Positions 44,059 through 54,573 are shown, counted from the stretch's first letter. The stretch: 64,000 bases of DNA from Weissella tructae (GCF_000732905.1 NZ_CP007588.1:1054001-1118000), one strand, 5' to 3'. Notes: a model not told the origin generated them from the sequence alone. Numbers and translations are program-made.

Positions 44059-44406
44059 CTAGTCTTCTTCAGGTAGATCTTGCCATTCATTTGACCAGTC
44101 ATGAATTGATGCCATCATGGCGCGCATCGCTTCACCCTTTTCAGTCAATGTGTATTCAATCAACGCTGAATCTTCATATGTTAGACGGTTAATAATACCA
44201 GCCGCCTCTAATTCCTTTAAGCGTTCAACCAAGACACGGTCAGAACACTTTTCGACCATCTTAGCTAAATCCTTAAAACGCATTGTCCCATTGTTTAACA
44301 ATGATTCAATAATCAATCCATTCCATTTCCGACCCAATAGGTCAAATGTCGCAATAAACTTACAACACAACTTTTCATTTACAGCGGGCATTTTTGCATC
44401 GGCCAT
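44059..44406 (-). CDS. HxlR-family winged-helix regulator
   Basis: A 115-residue DNA-binding protein with the HxlR layout: CCKFIATFDLLGRKWNGLII, the HTH (MRFKDLAKMVEKCSDRVLVERLKELEAAGII) and the wing (LTYEDSALIEYTLTEKG). Two adjacent cysteines (14-15) lie where YodB/HypR-type members carry redox-sensing Cys. GGAGG lies 8 nt before the ATG. It is monocistronic and located just upstream of the pheST leader; its target is not obvious. Confidence 0.88.
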   Translation of the reverse strand: MADAKMPAVNEKLCCKFIATFDLLGRKWNGLIIESLLNNGTMRFKDLAKMVEKCSDRVLVERLKELEAAGIINRLTYEDSALIEYTLTEKGEAMRAMMASIHDWSNEWQDLPEED

Positions 44407-44601
44407 GTTACATCCTCCATTACTTTCAATCGTAATTATGTTTAATTTTGTTAATAACCTTTCACAATTTTAGACTCATTATGATTTAATTACTAGCAAA
44501 ATATTTCATTCTCACTAAATTTTTATTTTTTCACTTATTTTAGTATAGCGCTTTTTAGACCAAATTGCATTTTTCTTTTCAAACAATATACAAATTGTCA
44601 T

Positions 44602-44642
44602 AAAAAAAGCGAGTACATCGATTTTTACAACCGAGTACTCGC
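44602..44642 (-). terminator. Intrinsic terminator of femX
   Basis: 8-bp stem GCGAGTAC / GTACTCGC closing a large loop with a short internal pairing; seven T follow on the minus strand. The rest of 44407-44601 has no visible gene. Confidence 0.8.
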
Positions 44643-44650
44643 AAATTTAT

Positions 44651-45658
44651 TTACTTTACCAATTCAGCATAAACCGCATCATCCAATACAACATCAATCT
44701 CTCCGATGTATTCTAATGGGTCTGCTTTCACAAATGTATGCTTGAAAACATACAACGGATCGTTGGTCGTTGCTTCTTCAATACCACCCATATCGTACAA
44801 GGCAATATTTTCATCTAATGCCCATTGAATCATGGCAGATTGTACCGCGTATGGTGCATAGTAAACATTGCCATCCATTGAACCTGCATACATGTACCAA
44901 ATCTTGTTTCCGTACTTAAAGGCGATTCCAGTAGATAGTAATTCACCTTCACGCTTAGCCATAAAGATACGCATTGTGTCTTCAGAGAAAGCAGCTTGCA
45001 TACGTACAAAGTAATCCTTTGGACGATATGAAATTTCATGACGCTTAGCCATAATCTCATATGTTGTATAGAAAGCATCCAATGCTTCTTCATCATTGCC
45101 CCATGACACTTCAACCCCATCACGGAAAGGACGCTTTAGCTTACTCTTTGTCTTTGAAGGATACAAATCTAATGTTTCATTTGCATCTGGGAAATCATTT
45201 AGATTAATCACCATGTTCAAACGTGGTTGAATCGTTGCGTGCATCCCTGCATCAGCCACATTACGATTACGCATTGTGTAACCTGCGGCAATTAGCTCAG
45301 CATTCAATTCATCTGAAAAATCAATTTCTGGGTCCATACGTAGGACGTACGCATCATCCAAGACAGTTTTTGCTTCTGCAACCAAGCTGTTCAAAACGGC
45401 TACGTCAAATCCACCAGCGATAACTGGTCCTTTTGACGCATACGCAAACTTCTTACCAGCTGGTGTATCAGTTAGCAACATTGTCATCGCCCCAATAATT
45501 TCACCTGCCGCATTTTCAACAAACACTTCACGTGATTCCCAGTTATTTTTCACTTGTCCCCAAGCCAAATCTTGCGTTACACGCCCTTCTGACGTTGATT
45601 GCATAAACGTCGTGTAGCGTGATACTTCCGCAACGTTTTGACGATCTAAAATTGGCAT
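44651..45658 (-). CDS. femX: FemX-type UDP-MurNAc-pentapeptide alanyltransferase
   Basis: Fem/MurM-family transferase that adds the first L-Ala (or L-Ser) of the peptidoglycan cross-bridge from aminoacyl-tRNA to UDP-MurNAc-pentapeptide. The 335-residue protein consists of two GNAT-like domains; characteristic segments are FAYASKGPV, RNRNVADAGMHATIQPRLNM (20 residues), LDLYPSKTKSKLKRPF, and IWYMYAGSMDGN followed by YYAPYAVQSAMIQWA. These closely resemble W. viridescens FemX as I remember it, with differences, so this is a related Weissella species. The short form without the coiled-coil arm of S. aureus FemA fits FemX. AGAGGA precedes the ATG. It is divergent from the methyltransferase. Confidence 0.92.
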   Translation of the reverse strand: MPILDRQNVAEVSRYTTFMQSTSEGRVTQDLAWGQVKNNWESREVFVENAAGEIIGAMTMLLTDTPAGKKFAYASKGPVIAGGFDVAVLNSLVAEAKTVLDDAYVLRMDPEIDFSDELNAELIAAGYTMRNRNVADAGMHATIQPRLNMVINLNDFPDANETLDLYPSKTKSKLKRPFRDGVEVSWGNDEEALDAFYTTYEIMAKRHEISYRPKDYFVRMQAAFSEDTMRIFMAKREGELLSTGIAFKYGNKIWYMYAGSMDGNVYYAPYAVQSAMIQWALDENIALYDMGGIEEATTNDPLYVFKHTFVKADPLEYIGEIDVVLDDAVYAELVK

Positions 45659-45737
45659 TTTGACATCCTCTTTCTTTAACAGTCTCTCGATTATCTCTTT
45701 AACGTATTATAGCATATGCAACATGCCGTTTTTGGCG

Positions 45738-45743
45738 TATAAT
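45738..45743 (+). promoter_or_regulatory. Perfect -10 box immediately before the TrmH-type gene
   Basis: TATAAT ends 7 nt before the ATG at 45751, so transcription would start at or next to the start codon. The -35 region (TATGCA) is weak. Confidence 0.5.
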
Positions 45744-45750
45744 GCAATTT

Positions 45751-46521
45751 ATGGAAACTATTAAATCAGCTCAAAATAGCCGAGTGAAAACATGGCAAAA
45801 GTTACAAACAAAGAAGGGTCGTCAAACGACTCAAACTTACCTACTCGATGGTTGGCACTTAGTGCAAGAAGCAATCGAAAACAATGGGCGCCTACGCGCT
45901 CTAATTGGTACAGCCGAACAATTGTCAGCACACGCTGATGATATTCCTCACGGAGTACCTGTTTTTGAAATCACTGCTGATATCGCTAAGAAGTTGTCTG
46001 ACCTAGTTACACCGCAAGGTATCTTCGCTGAAGTATCATTGCCTACAAGCAACCGCGAACCACAATACATCCACGAAGGGGCTTGGTTGTTCCTAGACGG
46101 AATCCAAGATCCTGGTAACGTTGGAACAATGGTTCGTACTGCAGACGCAGCCGGATTCACTGGTGTTGTCTTTGGAGAAGGTTCAGTAGATCCTTACTCT
46201 CCTAAGGCTGTTCGTGCCATGCAAGGTAGCCAATTCCACCTAGAACTTGCAAGTGGAGATTTGGTTAACTGGACACGTACATTCCAAGATAACGGTTTGA
46301 ACGTCTACGGTACTAAGTTAGACACAGATGCTGCGGACCTATTTGGTATGACACCTGAACAAAACTTCGCCCTAATCATGGGAAATGAAGGACAAGGGAT
46401 GCAAGATGCTGTTGCTGAAGCAACAACACAAAACTTGTACATTCCATTGTCAGGTCATGCTGAATCATTGAACGTCGGTGTTGCAGCCGGTGTTGCAATG
46501 TTCGCTTTAAAGTCTCGTTAA
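45751..46521 (+). CDS. TrmH/SpoU-family RNA 2'-O-methyltransferase
   Basis: 256-residue SPOUT methyltransferase, probably acting on 23S rRNA or tRNA. It has the N-terminal substrate-binding domain (SRVKTWQKLQTKKGRQTTQTY, split here as the VKTWQKL and LLDGWHLVQEA motifs) and the three SpoU motifs: QDPGNVGTMVRTADAAG, ALIMGNEGQGM and IPLSGHAESLNVGVAAGV, the last forming the SAM-binding knot. I use the ATG at 45751 (METIKSAQNSRVK) by homology with YsgA-like proteins; an ATG three codons earlier overlaps the -10. No SD is present, see findings. The HD-domain gene follows after 36 nt. Confidence 0.92.
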   Translation: METIKSAQNSRVKTWQKLQTKKGRQTTQTYLLDGWHLVQEAIENNGRLRALIGTAEQLSAHADDIPHGVPVFEITADIAKKLSDLVTPQGIFAEVSLPTSNREPQYIHEGAWLFLDGIQDPGNVGTMVRTADAAGFTGVVFGEGSVDPYSPKAVRAMQGSQFHLELASGDLVNWTRTFQDNGLNVYGTKLDTDAADLFGMTPEQNFALIMGNEGQGMQDAVAEATTQNLYIPLSGHAESLNVGVAAGVAMFALKSR

Positions 46522-46557
46522 TTTTTACATGCTATACTGATTGTATGGAGGTGTTTT

Positions 46558-47046
46558 ATGCAAAATTGGCAAAACGATCAAGCTTATCGTGAAATCGTCG
46601 ATGAATTGCTTGAAAAACCAGCTGTCCAACAACTGAGTGATTATGTTCAACATCACCACTCAGACCGTTTGACGCATTCAATCAGTGTGTCTTATCGTAG
46701 TTATCGCATTGCAAAGCGTTTAGATTTAAACGCCACTGCAGTTGCCCGCGCCGGTATTTTGCATGATTTATTCTACTATGACTGGCGTGATACAAAGTTT
46801 GAATCAGGTACACATGCCTATGTTCATCCCCGTATTGCGTTACGTAACGCCGAAAAATTAACAACCCTTTCACCGATGGAAAAAGATATTATTATCAAAC
46901 ACATGTGGGGCGCAACGGCGGCCTTTCCAAAATATCGTGAAAGTTTATTAGTTGATATTGTCGATGATTACCTAGCCATCGTTGAATTCTTCACACCTGC
47001 AAAAAAACGCGTCAAAAAATTTCTACGTATAGCAAATAGCTATTAA
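46558..47046 (+). CDS. HD-domain phosphohydrolase
   Basis: A 162-residue cytoplasmic protein with the HD metal-binding pattern: His in LTHSISVSYRSY, the doublet in GILHDLFYYDW, and the downstream IIKHMWG and IVDDYLAI residues, giving H...HD...H...D. Such YfkH/PgpH-like small HD proteins hydrolyse phosphate esters or nucleotides; the substrate is unknown. GGAGG lies 6-7 nt before the ATG. It is probably cotranscribed with the methyltransferase and is closed by a strong terminator. Confidence 0.88.
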   Translation: MQNWQNDQAYREIVDELLEKPAVQQLSDYVQHHHSDRLTHSISVSYRSYRIAKRLDLNATAVARAGILHDLFYYDWRDTKFESGTHAYVHPRIALRNAEKLTTLSPMEKDIIIKHMWGATAAFPKYRESLLVDIVDDYLAIVEFFTPAKKRVKKFLRIANSY

Positions 47047-47050
47047 AAAT

Positions 47051-47082
47051 ACCCCCGCTAATGCTACTGCATTAACGGGGGT
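47051..47082 (+). terminator. Intrinsic terminator after the HD-domain gene
   Basis: Stem ACCCCCG-TAATGC / GCATTA-CGGGGGT with loop TACT, followed by TTTTCTTT. Confidence 0.9.
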
Positions 47083-47123
47083 TTTCTTTATCAATAAAAC
47101 TGAACATAACATAAATAAACAAA

Positions 47124-47151
47124 AAAGCAGCTAGCCTAAGCTAGCTGCTTT
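47124..47151 (-). terminator. Intrinsic terminator after tRNA-Lys
   Basis: 12-bp perfect stem AAAGCAGCTAGC / GCTAGCTGCTTT, loop of 4; a T-run follows on the minus strand. Confidence 0.88.
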
Positions 47152-47156
47152 AAGTA

Positions 47157-47229
47157 TGTCTCCTCAGGGGCTCGAACCCTGGACCCAAGGATTAAAAGTC
47201 CCTTGCTCTACCAACTGAGCTAAGGAGAC
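47157..47229 (-). tRNA. tRNA-Lys (anticodon UUU)
   Basis: Minus-strand cloverleaf: acceptor GTCTCCT / AGGAGAC, D arm AGCTCAGTTGGTAGAGC, anticodon stem AGGGA / TCCTT with loop CTTTTAA (anticodon TTT), T arm CAGGG-TTCGAGC-CCCTG, discriminator A. CCA is not encoded. Confidence 0.96.
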
Positions 47230-47365
47230 ATCCGAAGTTAGTAAATAACTTACTTGATATATTATACAGTGTTTGTAAGAAAAATAAAGCGTTTTTCTTT
47301 GAATTTGCTTTTTCCATCTAAAACCGATATGCTCTTTGTAAAAGGGAAAACATGGGGATTTTGGG

Positions 47366-47509
47366 ATGGTTGAAAACAAGCAAACACAGACAGATGAAAA
47401 TAGTTTAGAAAATGCACGTTACCCATTTTGGGTTCGCGCAATTTGTATCGGTATGATTGCAATTATCTTATTTGGGATGATGGCTGGTCTACTCTATGTC
47501 ATGATGTAA
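47366..47509 (+). CDS. 47-residue single-pass membrane peptide (EpuA-like)
   Basis: A short frame translated by hand: a polar, Gln/Asn/Glu-rich N-terminus (MVENKQTQTDENSLENARYP) followed by FWVRAICIGMIAIILFGMMA, a single membrane helix, and a short end LLYVMM. The basic WVR entering the helix and the small Gly residues near its end recall EpuA-type peptides of Firmicutes, sometimes annotated as an RNA polymerase beta-associated protein. GGGG lies 8 nt before the ATG, a promoter-like TTGCTT-N17-TATGCT lies upstream, and a strong terminator follows 9 nt after the stop. Function is unknown. Confidence 0.65.
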   Translation: MVENKQTQTDENSLENARYPFWVRAICIGMIAIILFGMMAGLLYVMM

Positions 47510-47517
47510 AGATGTAA

Positions 47518-47557
47518 AAAAGAGGTAGGAACTTGTTTTCAAGTTCCTACCTCTTTT
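47518..47557. terminator. Bidirectional terminator between the 47-aa gene and prfB
   Basis: 18-bp perfect stem starting AAAAGAGGTAGG, loop TTTT, with A-run and T-run on either side. Confidence 0.93.
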
Positions 47558-47567
47558 ATTTATATCT

Positions 47568-48683
47568 TTATTCTGGATTTTCAGTTGCTAATTTCCAACG
47601 TAAGTAAGCATCAATAAATGGGTCTAATTCCCCATCCATAACAGCTTGTGGATTACCAAATTCAAAGTTATTACGATGATCTTTTACCATACGGTATGGT
47701 TGGAAAACATATGATCGGATTTGTGAACCCCATCCATTTTCCATTTGGTCACCGGCAATTTGTGCACGCTCAGCAGCCTTCTTATCCATCTCACGTTGAT
47801 ACAACTTAGCACGCAACATGTTGTAAGCCGTATCCTTGTTTTGGAATTGAGAACGTTGTTGTTGTGATGCAACCACAATTCCCGTTGGAATGTGTGTCAA
47901 ACGCACAGCGGATGATGTCTTGTTAATGTGTTGTCCACCGGCTCCAGAAGCACGGTAAACGTCCATCTTAACGTCTGCAGGGTTAATATCAACTTCAACA
48001 GAATCATCCAATTCTGGCATCACATCAATTGAGACAAACGATGTATGACGACGTCCCGCTGAGTCAAAGGGTGAAATACGCACAAAACGGTGCACTCCAC
48101 GCTCTGAACGTAGATATCCATATGCATTGTGCCCAATAATCTTAATCGTGGCAGAATCAATACCAGCGACGTCACCAGCATGGTAATCCATTAATTCAAC
48201 TTTAAAACCATGACGTTCTGCCCAACGCGTATACATACGTTGTAAGTTAGCACCCCAATCCGCAGATTCTGTTCCACCAGACCCAGGATGAATTTCCACG
48301 ATTGCATTACTTTTATCGTAAGGTTCATTCAAAAGTTGGCTTAAACGATAAGCATCTAGGTCACTTTGTAATTGCGCTAAGGCCTCTTCCATCTCAGCTT
48401 GCATATCATCATCAGGTAATTCACTCAATAGCTCTAAAGCAGTTGAAACTTCATCAACTCCTTCCGTCAACTTCAAGTAATTATCACGACGTTCTTTTAA
48501 ACTATTATTATCATCAATCACTGCTTGGGCAGTTTCATGATTGTTCCAGAAATCAGGAAAGCTCATTTCATTTTCATTGGCAGCGATAGCATCATTTAAT
48601 GCATCCAAATCTAATGTCTTCCCAAAATTTTCAACATCTGTTGTAATTTCTAGTAATTGATTGCGCGCTTCGGCAATTTCCAT
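47568..48683 (-). CDS. prfB: Peptide chain release factor 2
   Basis: 371-residue RF2, which releases peptides at UGA and UAA. It shows the stop-codon recognition tripeptide SPF in VRISPFDSAGRRHTSF and the GGQ loop ASGAGGQHINKTSS. The gene is a single open frame: around codon 24, where most bacteria have an in-frame UGA and a +1 frameshift (CUU UGA C), it reads TTA GAT TTG. The start at 48683 (MEIAEARN) has GAGG 8 nt upstream. It lies after secA, with a terminator between. Confidence 0.95.
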   Translation of the reverse strand: MEIAEARNQLLEITTDVENFGKTLDLDALNDAIAANENEMSFPDFWNNHETAQAVIDDNNSLKERRDNYLKLTEGVDEVSTALELLSELPDDDMQAEMEEALAQLQSDLDAYRLSQLLNEPYDKSNAIVEIHPGSGGTESADWGANLQRMYTRWAERHGFKVELMDYHAGDVAGIDSATIKIIGHNAYGYLRSERGVHRFVRISPFDSAGRRHTSFVSIDVMPELDDSVEVDINPADVKMDVYRASGAGGQHINKTSSAVRLTHIPTGIVVASQQQRSQFQNKDTAYNMLRAKLYQREMDKKAAERAQIAGDQMENGWGSQIRSYVFQPYRMVKDHRNNFEFGNPQAVMDGELDPFIDAYLRWKLATENPE

Positions 48684-48778
48684 ACTGACAACCTCACATT
48701 TCATCGGCTTACGCCTAGCTATATAATTCTAATCATAGGCGACTTTTTTATCCTTGTCAATTCAACACAAAGGCAGTA

Positions 48779-48810
48779 AAAAAGCACTGTTGCGCGCAAC
48801 AGTGCTTTTT
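48779..48810 (-). terminator. Intrinsic terminator of secA
   Basis: 14-bp stem AAAAAGCACTGTTG with its complement, loop CGCG; T-run on the minus strand. Confidence 0.92.
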
Positions 48811-48823
48811 ATTTTAACTTAAA

Positions 48824-51190
48824 TTAGTTACGAATGTTTTGGCGAATCTCTGACTTCAACACCAAACGTGTTGCATCGTATTCGATTTGCGCAATCATTT
48901 CTTCAAACATACGGAATCCTTCGTTTTGGTATTCAATCAAAGGATTCAATTGTCCGTATCCACGTAGTTGGATAGAATCACGTAATTGATTCATGTTTTC
49001 CATGTGTTCAGTCCAGTAGTTATCAACGACACGTAGAATCACAACTTGTGTAAATTGTAGCAATTGGTCATCATCATCAAGCAATTCACGCTTAGAAAGG
49101 TAGTTTTCCTTTGAACGCTTGTACAATTCATCCTTGATTTCTTGCACTGACTTGTTACGCAAGTCAGCCACATTGATACTGTCTTCTGCGACCAAAACAC
49201 TCTTCGCAAATTCAGTCAATGCAACCAAATCCCATTCGCTTTCTTGACCAATTGTGTTGTTATCAACAACACGGTCAATTGTACGTTCGATCATTGGCAA
49301 GATAACATTTTCAAGGCTACCTTCTGCATCAATCACCTTATTACGGTCATTGTAGAATGTTGTACGTTGTTGTGACATCACGTCGTCGTATTGTAGGACG
49401 TTCTTACGTGAGTCGTAGTTGTTACCTTCAACACGCTTTTGGGCTGATTCAACTGAACGTGTGATCAAACCGTTACGGATAACAGCATCATCGTCTTCAA
49501 GATTCAAAGAATCCATCATGTTCTTGATACGTTCTCCACCGAAACGAATCATCAAGTCATCTTGTAGTGACAAGAAGAATTGTGAGTATCCAGCGTCACC
49601 TTGACGACCGGCACGTCCACGCAATTGGTTGTCAATACGACGTGATTCGTGACGTTCAGTTCCGATAACAGCCAATCCACCAAGGTCAGTAACCCCAGGG
49701 CCAAGCTTAATATCGGTACCACGACCAGCCATGTTGGTTGCGATTGTCACCGCACCCTTTTGACCAGCGTTGGCAATGATTTCCGCTTCACGAGCGTGGT
49801 TCTTCGCGTTCAAAACATTGTGCGCGATACCACGTTGGTCCAACATGCGTGACAATAATTCTGAACTTTCAACCGCAACAGTACCAATCAAGATTGGTTG
49901 TCCTGTTGCATGCAAACGTTCAACTAATTCAACCACCGCGTTAAATTTTTGTTCCAATGAAGGGTACAACAAATCTGGTTCGTCAATACGCGCAACTGGT
50001 ACGTTAGTTGGGATTGTAATAACTTCCATGTTGTAAATTTCACGGAATTCTTCCGCTTCAGTTTGCGCTGTACCAGTCATACCTGACAACTTCTTGTAAC
50101 GACGGAACAAGTTTTGGTATGTGATTGAGGCCATTGAACGGTTGTCTTCTTGAATATCAACCTTTTCTTTAGCTTCCAAAGCTTGGTGCAATCCGTCTGA
50201 GAAACGACGACCTTCTTGAATACGTCCTGAGAACGCATCAACAAGGACAACTTCACCTTCACGCACAACATAGTCCTTGTTGTTTGCCATCGTAAAGTTA
50301 GCACGCAATGCTTGGTCAATGTGGTGTGTTAGTGCAGTATTGTCTTGGTCGTACAAGTTTTCAAGTGAGAAGTATTCTTCCCCACGCTTGATACCTTCTT
50401 CAGTCATCAAAACAGACTTAGATTCTTGATCCACGATGTAATCTGTTTCTTCAACTAATGTCTTAACAAAGCGGTCTGCACGTACGTACAATTGCATGTT
50501 AACTTGTGAAGGTGCACCAGAAATAATCAATGGTGTACGCGCTTCGTCAATCAAGATTGAGTCAGTTTCGTCGACCAAAGCAAAGTTCAATGGACGTTGT
50601 ACACGGTCTTCCTTACGTGAAACCATGTTATCACGCAAGTAGTCAAATCCAATTTCTGAGTTTGTTGAGTACGTAATGTCTGATGCGTAAGCCGCACGCT
50701 TTTCATAAGCTGACATTTCTGATGTGTTAATTCCCACAGTCAACCCAAGCCACTTGTACAGTTCTCCCATTTCTTCCCCGTCACGACGTGACAAGTATTC
50801 GTTAACTGTAACAACGTGGACACCTTCTTCAGACAAGGCGTTTAGATAAACAGCCATAGTGGCTGTCAAAGTCTTACCTTCACCGGTACGCATTTCAGCG
50901 ATGTTTCCACCGTGAAGCACGGTTGATCCCATAATTTGTACGCGGAATGGGTAAAGTCCCAATACACGACGTGCTGCTTCACGTACGACTGCAAATGCTT
51001 CTGGTAAGATATCATCCAAAGTCTTCCCATCAGCAAGCAATTCCTTAAAGTAAGGTGTCTTTGCTTGCAACTCTTCATCTGATAATGTTGCCATTTGATC
51101 TGCGTATGATTCTACTCGGTCTGCTGTTTTTCCCAAACGACGCAGTGTTCCACGATCGCTTTCAATAATCTTTCGTAATGGATTAGCCAT
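48824..51190 (-). CDS. secA: Preprotein translocase ATPase SecA
   Basis: 788-residue motor that pushes preproteins through SecYEG. It has Walker [16 protein letters not shown]-type box [17 protein letters not shown], the preprotein cross-linking domain, [16 protein letters not shown], and the helical wing/scaffold up to residue 788. The C-terminal zinc/SecB-binding tail found in Bacillus SecA is missing, as is usual for many lactobacilli. GAAGGAAG is the SD. The 51191-51637 gap upstream contains a -10-like TAGAAT (51240 region) and the gltX terminator; I see no gene there, and hpf, often adjacent, is not present. Confidence 0.97.
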   Translation of the reverse strand: MANPLRKIIESDRGTLRRLGKTADRVESYADQMATLSDEELQAKTPYFKELLADGKTLDDILPEAFAVVREAARRVLGLYPFRVQIMGSTVLHGGNIAEMRTGEGKTLTATMAVYLNALSEEGVHVVTVNEYLSRRDGEEMGELYKWLGLTVGINTSEMSAYEKRAAYASDITYSTNSEIGFDYLRDNMVSRKEDRVQRPLNFALVDETDSILIDEARTPLIISGAPSQVNMQLYVRADRFVKTLVEETDYIVDQESKSVLMTEEGIKRGEEYFSLENLYDQDNTALTHHIDQALRANFTMANNKDYVVREGEVVLVDAFSGRIQEGRRFSDGLHQALEAKEKVDIQEDNRSMASITYQNLFRRYKKLSGMTGTAQTEAEEFREIYNMEVITIPTNVPVARIDEPDLLYPSLEQKFNAVVELVERLHATGQPILIGTVAVESSELLSRMLDQRGIAHNVLNAKNHAREAEIIANAGQKGAVTIATNMAGRGTDIKLGPGVTDLGGLAVIGTERHESRRIDNQLRGRAGRQGDAGYSQFFLSLQDDLMIRFGGERIKNMMDSLNLEDDDAVIRNGLITRSVESAQKRVEGNNYDSRKNVLQYDDVMSQQRTTFYNDRNKVIDAEGSLENVILPMIERTIDRVVDNNTIGQESEWDLVALTEFAKSVLVAEDSINVADLRNKSVQEIKDELYKRSKENYLSKRELLDDDDQLLQFTQVVILRVVDNYWTEHMENMNQLRDSIQLRGYGQLNPLIEYQNEGFRMFEEMIAQIEYDATRLVLKSEIRQNIRN

Positions 51191-51597
51191 TTTCCACTTC
51201 CTTCTTAAATCCCCGACTTGGGTTTAGTATAGATAATATTTATTCTACCACAATTTATTTTGTAGGGACACTTTCATAAATTTAACATGCGTTTAATTTT
51301 TATGAAATATGTATTTCATGCGCTTATTTTTTATAGGCTTTATGGCAAAATCATACATCAAAGCAATCATTTCGAGTATGATAAGCCTCCTCTTTTGACC
51401 CTATTCTCTTTCAAATAATACCTGTCACTTGCCTATACAATCGCCTTCAGTTACTCCGGCCTGTGTCTATTCATGCCAAACACCCCTGCTCAAAACAATC
51501 CATGTGCATCATCAATGAACCTTTGATACTGATCGACAAACGCACGAGTCAGATAAACGGCAAAAAATTCTTTAAGATAGACATATTTCAGTCAATT

Positions 51598-51629
51598 AAA
51601 AAAGCCCATACATTTCTGCATGGGCTTTT
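51598..51629 (-). terminator. Intrinsic terminator of gltX
   Basis: AAAGCCCAT-CA / TG-ATGGGCTTT with a single mismatch and loop TTTC-like; T-run on the minus strand. Confidence 0.85.
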
Positions 51630-51637
51630 TTATTTAA

Positions 51638-53131
51638 TTACATGAAGTCACGAACGTTCTTCAATGTTTGTTCACGTCCCAATAGTTCAAGTAGTTCACC
51701 TAGGTTAGGTCCTTGTTCTTGACGTGTTGATGCAATACGTAGTGGGTTCCACAATGCACGGGCACGGATACCTGTTTCATTTTGGATTTCACGAATGGCA
51801 CCCATAATAGCGTGGGCTGTAAACAATGGCATTGCTTCTAGCTTGTCCACGAATGTTTGCAATAGCATTGGCACTTCTTCCGCAGCCATCCATTCCTTTT
51901 CAGATTCAGTAATTTCAAGTGCGCTTGGCATCTTGAAGAAGACTGGTTCAATCAATGGCACAATTTGTGATGTGTATGACACACCATCCATGTACACGTT
52001 CATTACTGAACGCAACCATTGCATTGATTCCGCAGTCAATTCCTTTGGATCTACCAATTCAGACTTAACCAATTGTTGCATCATCTTATCAAAGACCATG
52101 TTTTGATCAGCTGTCTTAATCCATTGGTTGTTAATCCATTCCAACTTCTTGTTATCAAACTTAGCTGGTGACTTTGATAGACGTGCTTCATCAAACAACT
52201 TAACCAATTGTGGCTTAGTGAAGATTTCCTTTTCACCAACTGGTGACCATCCCAATAGCACAATGAAGTTCAACATTGCTTCTGGTAGGTAACCCAATTC
52301 GCGGTATTGTTCGATAAATTGCAAGATTGTTTCATCACGCTTTGACAACTTCTTACCAGTATCAGCGTTAATGATCAAAGTCATGTGACCAAAGATTGGT
52401 GCTTCCCAGTCAAAGGCTTCATAAATCATCAATTGCTTAGGTGTGTTTGACACGTGGTCGTCTCCACGTAGTACGTGTGAGATTTCCATCATGTGGTCAT
52501 CCACAACAACCGCAAAGTTGTATGTTGGCATACCATCTGCCTTTTGGATAACCCAGTCACCACCAACAGTGTTGGCGTTGATTTCAACGTTTCCCTTAAC
52601 CATATCATCCCAAGCGTAAACCTTTTCAGGTACACGGAAACGGACAACATATGGCAATCCTGCTGCTTCAGCTTCGGCTTGCTTTGCTGCAATTTCTTCT
52701 TCAGACATTCCTTCGTATTCGTAAACGTAGTGAGGCGCTTCCTTGGCTTCAATTTGCGCTTCACGTTCCGCTTCCAATTCTTCTGAAGACTTGTATGACT
52801 TGTAGGCCAATCCACGTTCTAGCAAGTCTTGTACCAATGGTTGGTAGATTGATAGACGTTCTGATTGACGGTATGGTCCGTATTCACCTGGATTTGCTGG
52901 TGATTCGTCCCAGTCCAAGCCCAACCATGCCAAGTTATCCAATTGTGAACGTTCACCGTCCGCAATGTTACGAGTTTGGTCAGTGTCTTCAATACGGATG
53001 ATAAATTCACCCTTGTGATGACGCGCAAATAGCCAGTTAAATAGGGCTGTACGAGCGTTACCAATGTGTAGATGTCCAGTTGGTGATGGTGCGTAACGGA
53101 CACGAATCTTCTTTTCTGTTTGTTCAGTCAT
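51638..53131 (-). CDS. gltX: Glutamate--tRNA ligase
   Basis: 497-residue class I synthetase. HIGH-type motif [19 protein letters not shown] near the N-terminus, KKLSKRD for the KMSKS site, and the C-terminal helical anticodon-binding domain. In bacteria without GlnRS it may also charge tRNA-Gln for the amidotransferase route. GAGAGGG is the SD. It follows radA by 65 nt, a common LAB order (dut-radA-gltX). Confidence 0.97.
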   Translation of the reverse strand: MTEQTEKKIRVRYAPSPTGHLHIGNARTALFNWLFARHHKGEFIIRIEDTDQTRNIADGERSQLDNLAWLGLDWDESPANPGEYGPYRQSERLSIYQPLVQDLLERGLAYKSYKSSEELEAEREAQIEAKEAPHYVYEYEGMSEEEIAAKQAEAEAAGLPYVVRFRVPEKVYAWDDMVKGNVEINANTVGGDWVIQKADGMPTYNFAVVVDDHMMEISHVLRGDDHVSNTPKQLMIYEAFDWEAPIFGHMTLIINADTGKKLSKRDETILQFIEQYRELGYLPEAMLNFIVLLGWSPVGEKEIFTKPQLVKLFDEARLSKSPAKFDNKKLEWINNQWIKTADQNMVFDKMMQQLVKSELVDPKELTAESMQWLRSVMNVYMDGVSYTSQIVPLIEPVFFKMPSALEITESEKEWMAAEEVPMLLQTFVDKLEAMPLFTAHAIMGAIREIQNETGIRARALWNPLRIASTRQEQGPNLGELLELLGREQTLKNVRDFM

Positions 53132-53196
53132 GATTGACCCTCTCTTTAAATAAATCTGTACCTTTAAATATACATGTGTCAGACGTTGGTTTCAAG

Positions 53197-54573
53197 TTAT
53201 CCATCAAGTCCTAAGCGTAACGCATCAGATAATGTTTTAACCCCAATGATTTCAATGCCTTCGACCTTGTTTTTAGCGTCCAAACCTGAGTACGGTACGA
53301 ACACTCGCTTGAAGCCAAGCGTTTGCGCTTCCGCAATACGATCATGCAAACGTGGAACACGCCTGATTTCACCTGTTAGACCAATTTCACCCACAAAAGC
53401 ATCACCCGGTCGTGTTCCTTTATCGCGATAACTAGATGCAATTGCCATTGCAATCGCAAGGTCAATCGCAGGTTCATCTAAGCGAACACCACCAGCAGCT
53501 CGCACATAGGCATCTTGATTTTGCAGTAATAGATTGGCGCGTTTCTCTAAGACAGCCATCAAAACGGACACACGATTACGATCAATTCCAGCTGAGGTAC
53601 GCTGCGCATTACCAAAGACAGTAGGCGTTACCAAGGCTTGTAGTTCAACTAGCACTGGTCGTGTCCCTTCTAACGCAACAACAACGGCCGACCCACTCGC
53701 ATCTTCTAGCCGTTCTTCTAAGAACATTTGAGAAGGATTCGCTACTTCAGCTAGTCCTTCATGTTCCATTTCAAAAACACCCAATTCATTGGTTGATCCA
53801 AAACGATTCTTAACCGCACGCAACAATCGGAAGCTACGTTGATTATCACCTTCAAAATACAAAACGGTGTCCACCATGTGTTCCAAAATCTTTGGTCCTG
53901 CAATGTTACCTTCCTTAGTAACATGGCCGACAATGAAGATTGTAACGCCATTGGTTTTCGCAATTTGTAAGAGTTCGGCGGTCGTTTCACGAATTTGTGC
54001 AACTGACCCAACACTTGATTGCACATCCGGTTCTTGCATCGTTTGAATTGAATCAATCACAACTAAGTCAGGCTTCAATTCATCAATCGCTTTTCGAATT
54101 TGGCTCATATCTGTTTCCGGATATAAGTAGAAATCCGCATCGCCTTGCACGCCAAGACGTTCAGCTCGCAACTTGATTTGTGATGCACTTTCTTCACCAG
54201 AAACATACAGCACTTTTTGGCCTGAATTAGCTAATGAACCAGAAACTTGTAAGAGTAGTGTAGATTTTCCAATTCCGGGATCACCACCAATTAAGACAAG
54301 TGATCCTGGAACGATGCCACCCCCTAATACGCGGTCAAATTCATTTGAATTTGAGGTCACACGCAAAGTTTCTTCTATATTAATGTCATCCAACTTTTCA
54401 AACTTCGCCACTTCACCAGCTAGGTTAACACGTGACTTACGGTCTGCTTTTTCAGGTTGTTGGACTTCTTCAACAAGTGTTCCCCATGCGCCACAACTGG
54501 GACAACGTCCCATATAGCGTTGTGAAATCGCACCACAGTTAGAACACGCAAATTGTGTTTTTACTTTTGCCAT
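53197..54573 (-). CDS. radA: DNA repair protein RadA (Sms)
   Basis: 458-residue branch-migration helicase acting with RecA in recombination. It has the N-terminal zinc finger ([21 protein letters not shown]; four Cys), Walker [15 protein letters not shown], the RadA-specific [13 protein letters not shown] motif, and a C-terminal Lon-type domain ([24 protein letters not shown]). GAGGGG lies before the ATG, 15 nt after dut. Confidence 0.97.
   Translation of the reverse strand: MAKVKTQFACSNCGAISQRYMGRCPSCGAWGTLVEEVQQPEKADRKSRVNLAGEVAKFEKLDDINIEETLRVTSNSNEFDRVLGGGIVPGSLVLIGGDPGIGKSTLLLQVSGSLANSGQKVLYVSGEESASQIKLRAERLGVQGDADFYLYPETDMSQIRKAIDELKPDLVVIDSIQTMQEPDVQSSVGSVAQIRETTAELLQIAKTNGVTIFIVGHVTKEGNIAGPKILEHMVDTVLYFEGDNQRSFRLLRAVKNRFGSTNELGVFEMEHEGLAEVANPSQMFLEERLEDASGSAVVVALEGTRPVLVELQALVTPTVFGNAQRTSAGIDRNRVSVLMAVLEKRANLLLQNQDAYVRAAGGVRLDEPAIDLAIAMAIASSYRDKGTRPGDAFVGEIGLTGEIRRVPRLHDRIAEAQTLGFKRVFVPYSGLDAKNKVEGIEIIGVKTLSDALRLGLDG

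Noticed and set aside
51463-51645. Short open frame on the plus strand in the secA-gltX gap
   Set aside because: No SD, no recognisable protein features, and it runs through the gltX terminator hairpin.
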